Assembly: GCF_001709345.1 (NCBI RefSeq)
Contig: NZ_MDTQ01000001.1
Span: 2,741,980 to 2,805,979, forward strand
Reading direction: 5' to 3'
Source: Terasakiispira papahanaumokuakeensis
GTDB taxonomy: Bacteria; Pseudomonadota; Gammaproteobacteria; Pseudomonadales; Halomonadaceae
Length of the DNA stretch: 64,000 nucleotides
Below the pieces are notes generated by a model. The model worked only from the letters and a program-made list of their open reading frames with translations. It searched no databases and had not been told where the DNA came from. A program made the position numbers and the translations under genes. Positions 30,155 to 39,618 of this stretch are shown piece after piece. Position 1 is the first letter of the stretch. Every line of letters begins with the position of its first letter.

Positions 30155-31177
30155 TTAAATCATCTGATCAGCGCCCGATGACAAATTGATGGTGCCATCT
30201 TCCGCCAAGCGTCGTGCCACACCCAAAATTTCTTTCTGAGAAGTTTCCACTTCACTCACCCGAACAGGTCCTTGCGCCTCAAGATCATCACGCAATAGCT
30301 CAGCAGCACGCTTGGACATGTTTTTAAAGATTTTTTCCTGCACACGAGTGTCAGCGCCTTTAAGCGCCATAGTCAGCGTTTCTGGTTTGACTTCACGCAA
30401 CAAGGTCTGGAGATCCCGATCATCAACATCAACCAAGTTATCAAAGACAAACATCAAGTCCTCAATCTCTTCACCAAGCGCTTCATCAATCTCTTTAATC
30501 GCCTCCATCAGATCACCTTCCACATTGCTGTCCAGGTTATTCATGATATCGGCGACAACCTTAACACCGCCCATGCTGGTCGTTTGGGTGCTGCCAGAGC
30601 CAGAGAACTGCTTCTCAAGGATATCATTCAGCTCTTGCAAAGCCTGAGGCTGTACGGACTCCAACGCAGCCACACGCAACATCACATCCAAGCGCACTTT
30701 GGGATCGAAAAACTTGACGACCTCACCCGCCTGATCAGAGTCCAAATAGGACATGACGATCGCTTGGATCTGAGGGTGTTCGTAACGGATGATATCGGCA
30801 ACCGCCCGCGGCTCCATCCATTTCAACGTATCCAGCCCCGTGGTATTGCCCCCCAGCAAGATACGATCAATCAAGCCATTCGCTTTATCTTCACCCAAGG
30901 CTTCGGACAACATTCGGCGAATATAACTATCAGCTCCAACGCCCAAGCCCGTTTGCTCTCCCACCGCCTCAAGAAAATCAGCTAACACTTCCTCAACTTG
31001 TGCCCGCGTCACATTTTGCAGCTGTGACATGGCCAAGCCTACTTTCTGAACTTCTTTCGGCCCCATATGCTTCAGGATCTGGGCAGCGTCAGACTCACCC
31101 AGCGTCATCAACAAGATCGCTGCGCGATCCAGAGCCGTTAACGGCTCTGGATATAAATCATCTTCATCACTCATCAC
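30155..31177 (-). CDS. fliG: Flagellar motor switch protein FliG
   Basis: FliG sits on the MS ring and meets the stators to generate torque. The 340-residue protein has the N-terminal FliF-binding domain (LTALDRAAILLMTLGESDAA), the middle EHPQ motif (IIRYEHPQIQAIVMSYL) and the C-terminal torque domain with charged residues (FDNLVDVDDRDLQTLLREV). Length is standard. The start overlaps the end of fliF by about 10 bases. Confidence 0.97.
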   Translation of the reverse strand: MMSDEDDLYPEPLTALDRAAILLMTLGESDAAQILKHMGPKEVQKVGLAMSQLQNVTRAQVEEVLADFLEAVGEQTGLGVGADSYIRRMLSEALGEDKANGLIDRILLGGNTTGLDTLKWMEPRAVADIIRYEHPQIQAIVMSYLDSDQAGEVVKFFDPKVRLDVMLRVAALESVQPQALQELNDILEKQFSGSGSTQTTSMGGVKVVADIMNNLDSNVEGDLMEAIKEIDEALGEEIEDLMFVFDNLVDVDDRDLQTLLREVKPETLTMALKGADTRVQEKIFKNMSKRAAELLRDDLEAQGPVRVSEVETSQKEILGVARRLAEDGTINLSSGADQMI

Positions 31178-32915
31178 TCACCACCCATTGGCGCACGACC
31201 TGTGCTACTCGACCTGGATTCTCTGCAATCAACGCTCTTACAGCATTGAGCTGACGCTCATATGAGTCACTGGGCGGAGCCAGCAAGGGATCATCAGAAG
31301 CACTCAAAGTCACTTGGTCGTCACTTAAACCACCATCCAACGCTTGGAACTCTTCCAGTTCAGCTTCTCGCTCATCTTGATCCGCTTTACCTGCAGCCAA
31401 GTTTCGCAGAATGGGACGCAGCACGCCAAAAATCAAAATTAAGACAAAGAGTCCTGCTAACAACTGTTTGGCCAAATCCCAAACCCATGGCTGTTCCCAC
31501 AGAGGGATCTCGGGCAGCTGATCTTCGCCGGTATCGACAAAGGGCGCATTCACGACACTGACGCTATCACCACGCTCAGCACTATAGCCCACTGCATTGC
31601 GTACAAGCGCCGTCATACGCTGCAACTCATCCTCACTCCAGGCGGTGCGTTCAATATTGCCCGAATCAGGATTACGCTGAATCACGTCGTCTAACACAAC
31701 AGCAACAGTTAAACGGTTCACCCGACCCGCATTATTCCGGCTATAACTCAACGTGCGATCAAGCTCATAATTACGGGTAGCCTGTGAGCGGGTATTCACT
31801 GGGGTTTGCTGTTGACCATTCCCACCTTGTGCCTGCTCTGGAGCAAAGCCATCTTGTGGTGGCTGATTGGACAAAGCACCAGGAATCCCTTCAGGCCCGA
31901 AATCACCGACACGCTGTTCATCTACAGTCTGTTCACTACGAATCGCAGGCAAGTCAGGATTAAATTGTTCCGCACTTTGCTCAGTCTGGGTAAAGTCCAT
32001 ATCCACAGAAACGGCCGCCTGAAAACGACCTGCCCCAGCGACAGGCTCAAGAATAGAGCGCACACGATCAGTCAACCGCTGTTCAACCGTACGGGTGTAA
32101 TCAAGCTGACGCTGCATTTCTTTGTCAGTGGGGTCCTCTGTCTTATTCGACAACAGCTCCCCGCGTTGATCCACAATCGTGACAGACTTGGGATCCATTT
32201 CAGGAATACTAGAGGCGACCAAACGCACAATCGCATTGGCTTGCTCATGATCCAATGTCCGTCCGGCCTGCATGTTAATGAAGACAGAAGCAGAGGGCTT
32301 GCGCTGATCACGCATAAAAACAGACTGCTTAGGCATAGCAAGATGCACACGAGCTTGCCGAATACTATCCAAACTCGAAATCGTACGCGCCAGCTCGCCC
32401 TCAAGGCTACGCCGATAACGCGCATTTTCCATAAACTGACTGGTTCCTAAGCCCTGGTCTTTTTCCAGCAGCTCGTAACCAACAGTGTTCGGTTGAGAAA
32501 TATCAGCACCTGCAATCTGCATTCGAGCCTGATAAATCTGATCCGAAGGCACCAACAAGGCACCTGAATTAGGATCTATTTTGTAATCAATATGATTTTT
32601 TTCCAGAACCTCGACAATCGCAGCAGAGTCCACCTCATTGAGGCTAGAGAGCAGCGGTCGATAAGGCTCGCTTTGCGACCAAAGCACCACTGCAAATCCC
32701 AGGGCAATGCTCGCAGCAAAACCAACCAGCAATGCCATTTGACGCAACACATCTAACTGATTAAAACCAGCAAATGCATTCCCCATGGCAAACCGGCTTT
32801 TATTTCCGCGTTTGTCGCTCTTGGACGACTTATCACTACTACTTTCAGTTCCTGCAGCCGCCGAGGCATTCTCATCTTGCCCCTCATCAGCCACCTTGAC
32901 TGGTGCGTTTTCCAT
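31167..32915 (-). CDS. fliF: Flagellar MS-ring protein FliF
   Basis: FliF builds the MS ring in the inner membrane. The 582-residue protein has two membrane helices (about 62-84 and 452-475). Between them lie the ring-building motifs with NHIDYKIDPNSGALLVPSDQ and the SVDMDFTQTEQSAEQFNPDLP stretch. The C-terminal tail (about 545-582) ends with RQLNAVRALIAENPGRVAQV, the FliG-binding region. It lies 40 bases downstream of fliE. Confidence 0.97.
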   Translation of the reverse strand: MENAPVKVADEGQDENASAAAGTESSSDKSSKSDKRGNKSRFAMGNAFAGFNQLDVLRQMALLVGFAASIALGFAVVLWSQSEPYRPLLSSLNEVDSAAIVEVLEKNHIDYKIDPNSGALLVPSDQIYQARMQIAGADISQPNTVGYELLEKDQGLGTSQFMENARYRRSLEGELARTISSLDSIRQARVHLAMPKQSVFMRDQRKPSASVFINMQAGRTLDHEQANAIVRLVASSIPEMDPKSVTIVDQRGELLSNKTEDPTDKEMQRQLDYTRTVEQRLTDRVRSILEPVAGAGRFQAAVSVDMDFTQTEQSAEQFNPDLPAIRSEQTVDEQRVGDFGPEGIPGALSNQPPQDGFAPEQAQGGNGQQQTPVNTRSQATRNYELDRTLSYSRNNAGRVNRLTVAVVLDDVIQRNPDSGNIERTAWSEDELQRMTALVRNAVGYSAERGDSVSVVNAPFVDTGEDQLPEIPLWEQPWVWDLAKQLLAGLFVLILIFGVLRPILRNLAAGKADQDEREAELEEFQALDGGLSDDQVTLSASDDPLLAPPSDSYERQLNAVRALIAENPGRVAQVVRQWVVSDE

Positions 32916-32955
32916 CCAATGACCCCAATCTGAGTCTCGAACCGGGCATTAAGCT

Positions 32956-33345
32956 TTACAGCTGCATGCGCATGATTTCCTGGTAAGCACTTACCAAGCG
33001 GTTACGTGCTTGCAATGTTGCCTCAAAAGCCACACTAGATTTTTGAGAAGCCACCATCACATCCACAATATCCACATTAGGGTCACCCATTTCATAGCGA
33101 GTACGCAGATCGCTTGTCTCCGATTGCAGACCATTCACATTGTCAATTGCTTGCTTCAACATATCGGTAAATGAAGGAGAATCGGATGTATCGACGGCAT
33201 GCTGCGTAGAGGCGCCCTCTTCGTTTTGCTTAAGCGCATTCAGCAGAGGCTGCTGCAAAGAGGATCCATGCCCCTGAGGTTGAACCTCTTGCTGCATGCT
33301 ACGTATTTGTGACAGCACTTGGCCGATTTCAGGTCTGTCTAACAC
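32956..33345 (-). CDS. fliE: Flagellar hook-basal body protein FliE
   Basis: FliE joins the MS ring to the rod. The 129-residue protein has a variable N-terminus and the conserved C-terminal half, with SFTDMLKQAIDNVNGLQ and VMVASQKSSVAFEATLQARNRLVSAYQEIMRM. It is the first gene of the long fliE-F-G-H-I-J operon. A sigma-54-like promoter lies about 150 bases upstream. Confidence 0.95.
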   Translation of the reverse strand: MLDRPEIGQVLSQIRSMQQEVQPQGHGSSLQQPLLNALKQNEEGASTQHAVDTSDSPSFTDMLKQAIDNVNGLQSETSDLRTRYEMGDPNVDIVDVMVASQKSSVAFEATLQARNRLVSAYQEIMRMQL

Positions 33346-33503
33346 GATTCGCCTCCAGTTATGTCAATGACGGGAGTCTGTTGAAATATAAAATTGTCGA
33401 CCATATCTATTCATTGCCTGTATAGCTTAAAGCAGCAATGCTGCCATACTTTCTAAAAGCCAGTGACTTGTGAGATCAATGCACTGCATGCCATAAAGCA
33501 TAG

Positions 33504-33518
33504 GCAACTTTCATGCCC
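33504..33518 (-). promoter_or_regulatory. Sigma-54-like promoter upstream of fliE
   Basis: On the minus strand this reads GGGCAT-GAAAG-TTGC. The -24 GG and -12 GC are 10 bases apart, with two mismatches to TGGCAC-N5-TTGC. It lies about 160 bases before fliE, which has FleR-type control in related bacteria. Confidence 0.55.
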
Positions 33519-33700
33519 AACCATCACAAGCACTATAACAACCACACATTTAGCGGTAATTTTTTCGCGCTGACAACCATCAAATACATGCATTTAACCT
33601 GCACGTTTAATACACCCAGCAACAGGACTACTCTAACCTGAATTGAGACGAGAGTGTGTTTCTCGGCGTTACATTATGTGCCTTTAACAGCGCCCAAACG

Positions 33701-35080
33701 TCAACGCTCTAACCATCCATCACTCCGCATTTTAGCAAGTTTGTAACGAAGCGTTCTGGGGCTAATACCTAAACGCTCCGCCGTTTCTTTTTTTCGTCCA
33801 TCTTCAGCCCGTAAGGCTTCAAGAATCATCCGATACTCTTGTTCCCGCAACCCATCTCCAAGTCCTGATCCCGCATCATCGCGTGACAAATCAGACACCT
33901 CGGTAACTGGCACTACAGTATGTTCAGTCTCGCGACTCAAACAAAAACGATCGGTTTCCAGTACAATATCATCAGAACATACCCATCCTGCTGAAGACAG
34001 GATCAATGCACGCTGCATGACATTATCCAGCTCCCGAACATTCCCTGGCCACTCATAAGCCAACAGGCGCTCTACAACGGCTTCTTCCAGCTGAGGGACA
34101 CGCATCCCCATTCGATGCGCATGCTTCATTAATAACGATTGGGCCAGCGGTAAAATGTCTTTAGGGCGCTGGCACAGAGGAGGCCAATTCAACGGAAACA
34201 CATTGAGCCGGTAATATAAATCCTCCCGAAAAATGCCTTCAGCAACACTCTGCTTTAAATCACGGTTACTCGTCGCCAACACCCTTACATTCAATGCAAT
34301 AGGCTTACGCCCACCCAGGCGCTCTACTTCGCGCTCTTGCAGCACTCGTAACAGCTTCGCCTGCAACGCCAAGGGCATCTCAGTCACTTCATCAAGCAAC
34401 AAAGTGCCTCCCTGGGCTTGTTCAAACTTTCCTGGAGCCGCATTAGAGGCGCCTGTAAATGCGCCCTTCTCATACCCAAACAACGTTGCTTCTAACATCG
34501 TATCGGGAATGGCTGCACAATTAATCGCCACAAAAGGATTATCAGCGCGATCCGAACGTGTATGAATAAAGCGAGCAAGCACTTCCTTACCGGTACCTGA
34601 AGCCCCACCAATCATCACCGCAGCTTCACTCCGAGCGACTTTCTCAGCCAATTGAAGCAACTTGACACTTACAGGATCTTCTGCGATAGGTGCGCCTTCC
34701 TCAGCGGACGTTGCCCCCACGCCTAACAAAGGACTCAGCGTATCAAGCAACGTCTGAGGCTCAAATGGCTTCACTAAATAATCTTGAGCCCCAGCTCTCA
34801 TCGCCTCAACAGCCTTATCAATAGAGCCATAAGCGGTCATTAATATTACAGGCAGGCCCGGTTGGCGACGTTGAATTTCAGCAAGCAACTGGTGCCCTCC
34901 CATCTCTGGCATAGAGACATCAGAAAGCACCGCCACATAAGACTCTTTTTCTAAAGCCACGAGCGCTTCTTTTCCATGGCTTGCAGCTGTAGATGCAATA
35001 CCTTCGAGCTCCAAGGTATCGCACACGGCTTCACGAAGATCAGCATCATCTTCAACAACCAAAATACGTTGCTGGATCAT
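33701..35080 (-). CDS. fleR: Sigma-54-dependent flagellar response regulator FleR (FlrC)
   Basis: FleR activates sigma-54 promoters of basal body and hook genes when phosphorylated by FleS. The 459-residue protein has a receiver domain with Asp54 (VLSDVSMPEM). Its AAA+ domain carries Walker A GASGTGKE (159-166), the sigma-54 contact GAFTGA (206-211) and Walker B GGTLLLDE (224-231). A C-terminal Fis-type helix-turn-helix (ETAERLGISPRTLRYKLAKM) completes it. It follows fleS by 80 bases. FleQ, the master activator normally upstream of fleSR, is not present. Confidence 0.95.
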   Translation of the reverse strand: MIQQRILVVEDDADLREAVCDTLELEGIASTAASHGKEALVALEKESYVAVLSDVSMPEMGGHQLLAEIQRRQPGLPVILMTAYGSIDKAVEAMRAGAQDYLVKPFEPQTLLDTLSPLLGVGATSAEEGAPIAEDPVSVKLLQLAEKVARSEAAVMIGGASGTGKEVLARFIHTRSDRADNPFVAINCAAIPDTMLEATLFGYEKGAFTGASNAAPGKFEQAQGGTLLLDEVTEMPLALQAKLLRVLQEREVERLGGRKPIALNVRVLATSNRDLKQSVAEGIFREDLYYRLNVFPLNWPPLCQRPKDILPLAQSLLMKHAHRMGMRVPQLEEAVVERLLAYEWPGNVRELDNVMQRALILSSAGWVCSDDIVLETDRFCLSRETEHTVVPVTEVSDLSRDDAGSGLGDGLREQEYRMILEALRAEDGRKKETAERLGISPRTLRYKLAKMRSDGWLER

Positions 35081-35160
35081 AACCTCAAACCACCTGCTTC
35101 ATTGTCATGCCACCCAGTCTACCTAAATTGACAAAGAAAGATGTTGCACAACAGCAATGA

Positions 35161-36180
35161 TTAAGTTTCTGCGGGTAGCGCAATCCAGGCACGAGTGCCT
35201 TGCCCAGGTACAGATTGCAACCAAAAGCGACCGTTATGGGCATCAATCACTGCTCGAACAATCGCCAGCCCCAACCCTGTGCCTTGGGACTTTGTCGTAA
35301 AAAAGGGCTCATTTACCTTGTTTAATAAAGCCTCATCAATCCCTGGCCCCTCATCCACTAAGCACATCAACACATGCTTACCCACTTGTTGAGGGAGGGT
35401 TTCAACATACTCAACATGCAGCCTCAAAGGCGGTGGCGGCACAGAAACTTCCAATGCATTGTTCACCAAGTTCAATATAGCACCGACAAGTGAGTCTTCA
35501 CTGACCACCATAAAAACCTGAGAAGATTTATCCGCAGTGGGAACAGACCACTCACAATCAGCACCCGCACGATCAAGCACAGGCTCCACCGCTTGACGGA
35601 TTGCATCCAATAACTGCCCTAAGGTCACACGCTGCGCCATATGAGTTTCCCCTTTGGCAAAAATCAGCATGTCTTTAATTTGGCGGTCCATATGAAGCAA
35701 ACGGCCTGTCAACTTGGTCGCAAAGCGCTGTCGCTTATCATCAGGCAAACCAGTTTTCTGCAAGTGTCCGGAATATAACAAGGCGGTTGATAAAGGGGTT
35801 CTAAGCTGATGAGCCAAAGAGGCCACCATTTTTCCCATCGAAGACAATCGCTCATGGCGAGATAACGCCGACTGCAGCTCCCGCGTTTCAGTCATATCCT
35901 GCAATAAGATCAACTGCCCACGCCCACCCGTGAGCGAGCTGGTAGTAATACTGACACGGCGCCCATCCCGTAAAGAAACCTCATGACCATCATCTTCTCT
36001 TGGTGCAAACGCCTCTCGAATAACCTCAACCCATAGGCGCCCCACCAATGCCTCCCCCAGCAACTGTTCAGCCGCCGGGTTTGTTTGAAAGACTTGACCA
36101 TGTCCATTCAGCATCACAACACCCGCGGGCAATACTGCTAAGACATCCTGCCAGTCGCCTTCGCTTAGCACCTCACTCAC
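35161..36180 (-). CDS. fleS: Flagellar sensor histidine kinase FleS (FlrB)
   Basis: FleS is the soluble kinase that phosphorylates FleR. The 339-residue protein has an N-terminal PAS domain (about 10-100), a dimerisation helix with phospho-His124 (ASLAHQLRTPLSTALL), and an ATPase domain with the N box (LNLVNNALEVS), G1 box (DEGPGID) and G2 box (GTGLGLAIVRAVID). It has no membrane segments, as is usual for FleS. It is the first gene of its pair and borders the large spacer before the sugar island. Confidence 0.94.
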   Translation of the reverse strand: MSEVLSEGDWQDVLAVLPAGVVMLNGHGQVFQTNPAAEQLLGEALVGRLWVEVIREAFAPREDDGHEVSLRDGRRVSITTSSLTGGRGQLILLQDMTETRELQSALSRHERLSSMGKMVASLAHQLRTPLSTALLYSGHLQKTGLPDDKRQRFATKLTGRLLHMDRQIKDMLIFAKGETHMAQRVTLGQLLDAIRQAVEPVLDRAGADCEWSVPTADKSSQVFMVVSEDSLVGAILNLVNNALEVSVPPPPLRLHVEYVETLPQQVGKHVLMCLVDEGPGIDEALLNKVNEPFFTTKSQGTGLGLAIVRAVIDAHNGRFWLQSVPGQGTRAWIALPAET

Positions 36181-36232
36181 ACATTAGCTCCTTCAGAGGC
36201 TGACACCAGCACTACTCCAATGCATCTGCCTG

Positions 36233-36259
36233 TCAATGTATCGCACCTTCAGCCGATAT
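36233..36259 (+). promoter_or_regulatory. Orphan sigma-28-like promoter
   Basis: TCAA (36233-36236), a 15-base spacer and GCCGATAT (36252-36259) differ from TAAA-N15-GCCGATAA at two positions. It points toward the sugar island but the first gene is about 1 kb away. It could be a relic of a lost late flagellar gene or chance. Confidence 0.3.
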
Positions 36260-36714
36260 ATCATACGCTTACACAAAGATAATGTGGGCAACACCAAGCC
36301 AGTGTAGGCTTTAAGCCAAACCATTAACACTTTAGCTCTCGCGGATATGCCTGAAACCGCAGGGCGGTAGCGTGCCTACTTCGGACTGTCGATTCCAGAT
36401 TAGAAGGTCAGGATATCATTGAGAGTCACCCTTATATTGTTTGATTTTTTTGTAACAAATGTTTCTTTGGCGTCGAGATTGCTCCGCAGTTCAAGCGGCT
36501 TAAGTAGTCGGGATTAAGCGGCTCAAGAGGTTTCACAATAAGCCAATTCGATTCTCAAGCTTTCATGTTCATCACATTTTTGGACGCCAGAGTAGCCTGT
36601 ACAACCAGACACACACTTCCTAACACCACGCTTCCTCACTCTGGAAAATCTGGCCTATAACGGCCTCACTAGGTACACGAGCGGATAAGATTTCTAACGA
36701 GAAAGGCACCACGG

Positions 36715-36805
36715 ATATTGTCAGCATCGACATGAATCTTCATACCGAAGCACTACAAATTTTCTTTTTTAGCTTGGCTCATCCTGGGATCACCACGACC
36801 ACTTT
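36715..36805 (-). mobile_element. IS5-family transposase remnant
   Basis: The minus-strand translation contains GDPRMSQAKKENL, a stop, then CFGMKIHVDADN. This matches the well-known stretch of IS5-type transposases ([23 protein letters not shown]-like) just before the middle catalytic Asp. The stop and the lack of matching sequence around it show a dead fragment. Confidence 0.6.
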
Positions 36806-37268
36806 ATTTTGAGTTGGGCTGGACACACGGAGAATACAGGCAACCCTCTGAAGCCCTTGCTTGAACGTCACCTCCCATTGCTTACATTTTCATATTATTA
36901 AAAGCTAGCAAAAGAGACTCATCGAATGACAACAAGTTCAGCAGAACAATATTAATCAAAGTCAGGCCGATACTTGGCTAAAAAGCAAGAGCATAAACAG
37001 GATTCTGATTTTGTAAAATATCACTTTAACCAACATGCATTATTGCTGTTAAAAATTTACCTCTCAGCGCAACATAAATTTCTGCGCAACCAAGTGACAA
37101 GTCCCTCATGAGGTTCCTTTACATGGGCTGAAGATTTTAAAGTCATCGGCGTCACATTGCTTGGAGACTGGCTAAATTCAGATAGAACATATAAAAGTTA
37201 CTCATAACCAACCATCTCCTCTATTAACACCAACATTTTCTTGACCCAATCTAATCCAGGATAAGCTT

Positions 37269-38459
37269 ATGAGATCCATACTCAATTTAATCGGAAGAGA
37301 TCAGAACTTATTTGACAAAGATATTGCTAACAATGATAAACAACTATCTGAAACGGTAAAAAACTCGCGTTTTCTAGTGCTCGGAGGCGCGGGCTCCATC
37401 GGCCAAGCAGTCACAAAAGAAATCTTCAAACGGTCACCTCAGAAACTACATGTCATTGACATTAACGAAAACAACCTAGTCGAGCTGGTACGAGACATAA
37501 GAAGCGAGTTCGGCTATATCAGTGGGGAATTCCAAACATTTTCAATTGATATCGGGTCAACTGAATACGATGCCTTCTTCAAAGCAGACGGACACTATGA
37601 TTTCATTTTAAATTTATCAGCACTGAAGCATGTTCGGAGTGAGAAGGACCCCTATACATTAATGCGCATGATTAATGTAAACATACTCAATACAGAAAAA
37701 ACACTTAAACAAGCTATAGAGTCAGGCGTCAAAAAATATTTTTGCGTATCAACAGATAAAGCTGCCAACCCTGTCAATATGATGGGAGCGTCAAAGCGAA
37801 TAATGGAAATGGTTATCATCAAAAATAGCGATAGCATTAACGTATCTACAGCAAGATTTGCTAACGTTGCTTTCTCTGATGGATCATTACTTCATGGATT
37901 TAATCAACGCATAGAAAAAAAACAACCTATTGTAGCCCCCCAGGATATCAAGCGTTATTTCATAACTCCAAAAGAAGCGGGAGAGCTTTGTTTAATGTCC
38001 TGTATTTTTGGTGAAAACAGAGAAATATTTTTCCCCAAACCGAGTAGCAAATTGAGTCTGATATCCTTTTCAGAGATAGCTCATAGATATCTGAAAGAGA
38101 AAAACCTAGAACCCATTTATTGTCATAACGAAGATGAAGCACGCACCATAGCAAAAACATTAAAAGACAATAAAAAATGGCCTTGCCTGTTTGCCAACAG
38201 CGATACCACAGGAGAAAAAGAGTTCGAGGAATTTTATACTGATGCAGAAAAAATCAATATGGAAAAATTTGAAAGCATCGGCACCATAGATAACGAGCTA
38301 AATATCGACAACGAGCAGTTAAAAGATTTCAAAAACTCGATTATAAAAATGCAAAAAGAACTTACCTGGAGCAAAAAGGAAATATTGGAACTATTCACCA
38401 AAATCATACCAGAGTTCCAACATAGAGAAACAGGAAAATATCTAGACAACAAAATGTGA
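37269..38459 (+). CDS. legB: Nucleotide-sugar (UDP- or GDP-GlcNAc) 4,6-dehydratase, LegB-like
   Basis: This enzyme would make the 4-keto-6-deoxy sugar that starts bacillosamine/legionaminic acid synthesis. The 396-residue protein has a Rossmann NAD site GGAGSIGQ (39-46) and the catalytic STDKAANPVNMMGASKR block (about 156-172). There Met replaces the usual Tyr of short-chain dehydrogenases, as in CapD/PglF/LegB-type dehydratases. The frame is AT-rich, unlike the flanking flagellar genes. The start ATG follows an AGGA site. A PtmE-like guanylyltransferase downstream hints that GDP-GlcNAc may be the substrate, as in Campylobacter. Confidence 0.82.
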   Translation: MRSILNLIGRDQNLFDKDIANNDKQLSETVKNSRFLVLGGAGSIGQAVTKEIFKRSPQKLHVIDINENNLVELVRDIRSEFGYISGEFQTFSIDIGSTEYDAFFKADGHYDFILNLSALKHVRSEKDPYTLMRMINVNILNTEKTLKQAIESGVKKYFCVSTDKAANPVNMMGASKRIMEMVIIKNSDSINVSTARFANVAFSDGSLLHGFNQRIEKKQPIVAPQDIKRYFITPKEAGELCLMSCIFGENREIFFPKPSSKLSLISFSEIAHRYLKEKNLEPIYCHNEDEARTIAKTLKDNKKWPCLFANSDTTGEKEFEEFYTDAEKINMEKFESIGTIDNELNIDNEQLKDFKNSIIKMQKELTWSKKEILELFTKIIPEFQHRETGKYLDNKM

Positions 38460-38466
38460 GAGCGCC

Positions 38467-39618
38467 GTGAATAAAGAATTGATCGAATTCATTAGAGACC
38501 ACTACAAAACAAAAGATTTTATACCCTTACATGAACCTAGCTTTGATCACCGAGAAGAAGAGTATGTATTAGAGACGATTAAATCTACATTCGTATCAAG
38601 CGTAGGGACTCATGTAGATAGCTTAGAAAAAAAAATAGCTGGATATACAGGTTCACCCGCAGCTGTCGCCACTGTCAATGGCTCTTCGGCACTTCATATC
38701 GCCTTAAAATTAGCTGGGGTTAAGCATAATGATTTAGTGATCACACAGCCACTAACCTTTGTTGCGACATGCAATGCAATTACTTATTGCGGTGCAAGCC
38801 CCATATTCATTGATGTTGACAAGAATACATTGGGAATGTCCCCCACCGCATTGGATACTTGGTTAAGTGATCATGCTTATATCGATCCAGATAACTTATG
38901 TAGGACCATAAAAGAGGACAAAGTAATTCGAGCATGCCTTCCCATGCACACTTTTGGACATCCCGCTGATCTTGATGGATTAAATGAGGTAGCAAGGCGC
39001 TGGAAATTAATACTGGTAGAAGATGCAGCCGAATCATTGGGTAGTTTTTATAAAGGGCGTCATACGGGGACAATTGGAACCTTAGGCATACTGAGCTTTA
39101 ATGGAAATAAAATAATTACAACTGGCGGCGGTGGAATGATTCTGAGCAATAACTCAATAGCCAAAAAAGCCAAACACCTCACGACCACAGCGAAAACACA
39201 GCATCACTTTGAATACAATCATGACGAAATTGGCTACAACTACAGGCTGCCCAACTTAAATGCAGCACTGGGCTGCGGACAGCTAGAAAAGATAGAGAAA
39301 CTAATAGAATCAAAGAGATCGCTTGCAGGTAAGTATAACACATTATTCAAAAATTCATCCATTCAGTTCATCACTGAGCCTCCACAGTGCCGCTCGAATT
39401 ACTGGCTAAACAGCATAATCTGCGAGGACCAAGAACAAAGAGATGAATTACTCGAATTCACCCACAAAAACTCGGTAATGACCCGCCCTATTTGGAGGCT
39501 GATGAATTATTTACCGATGTATAAGCATTGCTTACGGGGTAGTTTAAAAAATGCTGAATGGCTTGAGCAAAGAGTTGTTTGTTTACCAAGCAGTGCGCAA
39601 CTAGGAGAACAAGATTGA
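38467..39618 (+). CDS. legC: LegC-type PLP-dependent sugar aminotransferase
   Basis: This enzyme would add the 4-amino group to the keto sugar from LegB. The 383-residue DegT/DnrJ/EryC1-family protein starts with GTG at 38467, 7 bases after legB. It has VEDAAESLGS with cofactor-binding Asp186, and the PLP-binding Lys215 in SFNGNKIITTGGGGM. The N-terminus (FIPLHEPSFDHREEEYV) is typical of the LegC branch. Its stop overlaps the TTG start of the next gene. Confidence 0.86.
   Translation: MNKELIEFIRDHYKTKDFIPLHEPSFDHREEEYVLETIKSTFVSSVGTHVDSLEKKIAGYTGSPAAVATVNGSSALHIALKLAGVKHNDLVITQPLTFVATCNAITYCGASPIFIDVDKNTLGMSPTALDTWLSDHAYIDPDNLCRTIKEDKVIRACLPMHTFGHPADLDGLNEVARRWKLILVEDAAESLGSFYKGRHTGTIGTLGILSFNGNKIITTGGGGMILSNNSIAKKAKHLTTTAKTQHHFEYNHDEIGYNYRLPNLNAALGCGQLEKIEKLIESKRSLAGKYNTLFKNSSIQFITEPPQCRSNYWLNSIICEDQEQRDELLEFTHKNSVMTRPIWRLMNYLPMYKHCLRGSLKNAEWLEQRVVCLPSSAQLGEQD

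Larger units (their letters stand above)
36181..37268. other. 1.1-kb spacer before the sugar island, no intact gene
   Basis: No open frame with coding character was found. The spacer contains a possible orphan sigma-28-type promoter (36233-36259) and a decayed IS5-type transposase stretch (36715-36805). The right third becomes AT-rich, like the genes that follow. This is the position where relatives carry fleQ and late flagellar genes, so it looks like an eroded junction. Confidence 0.7.
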
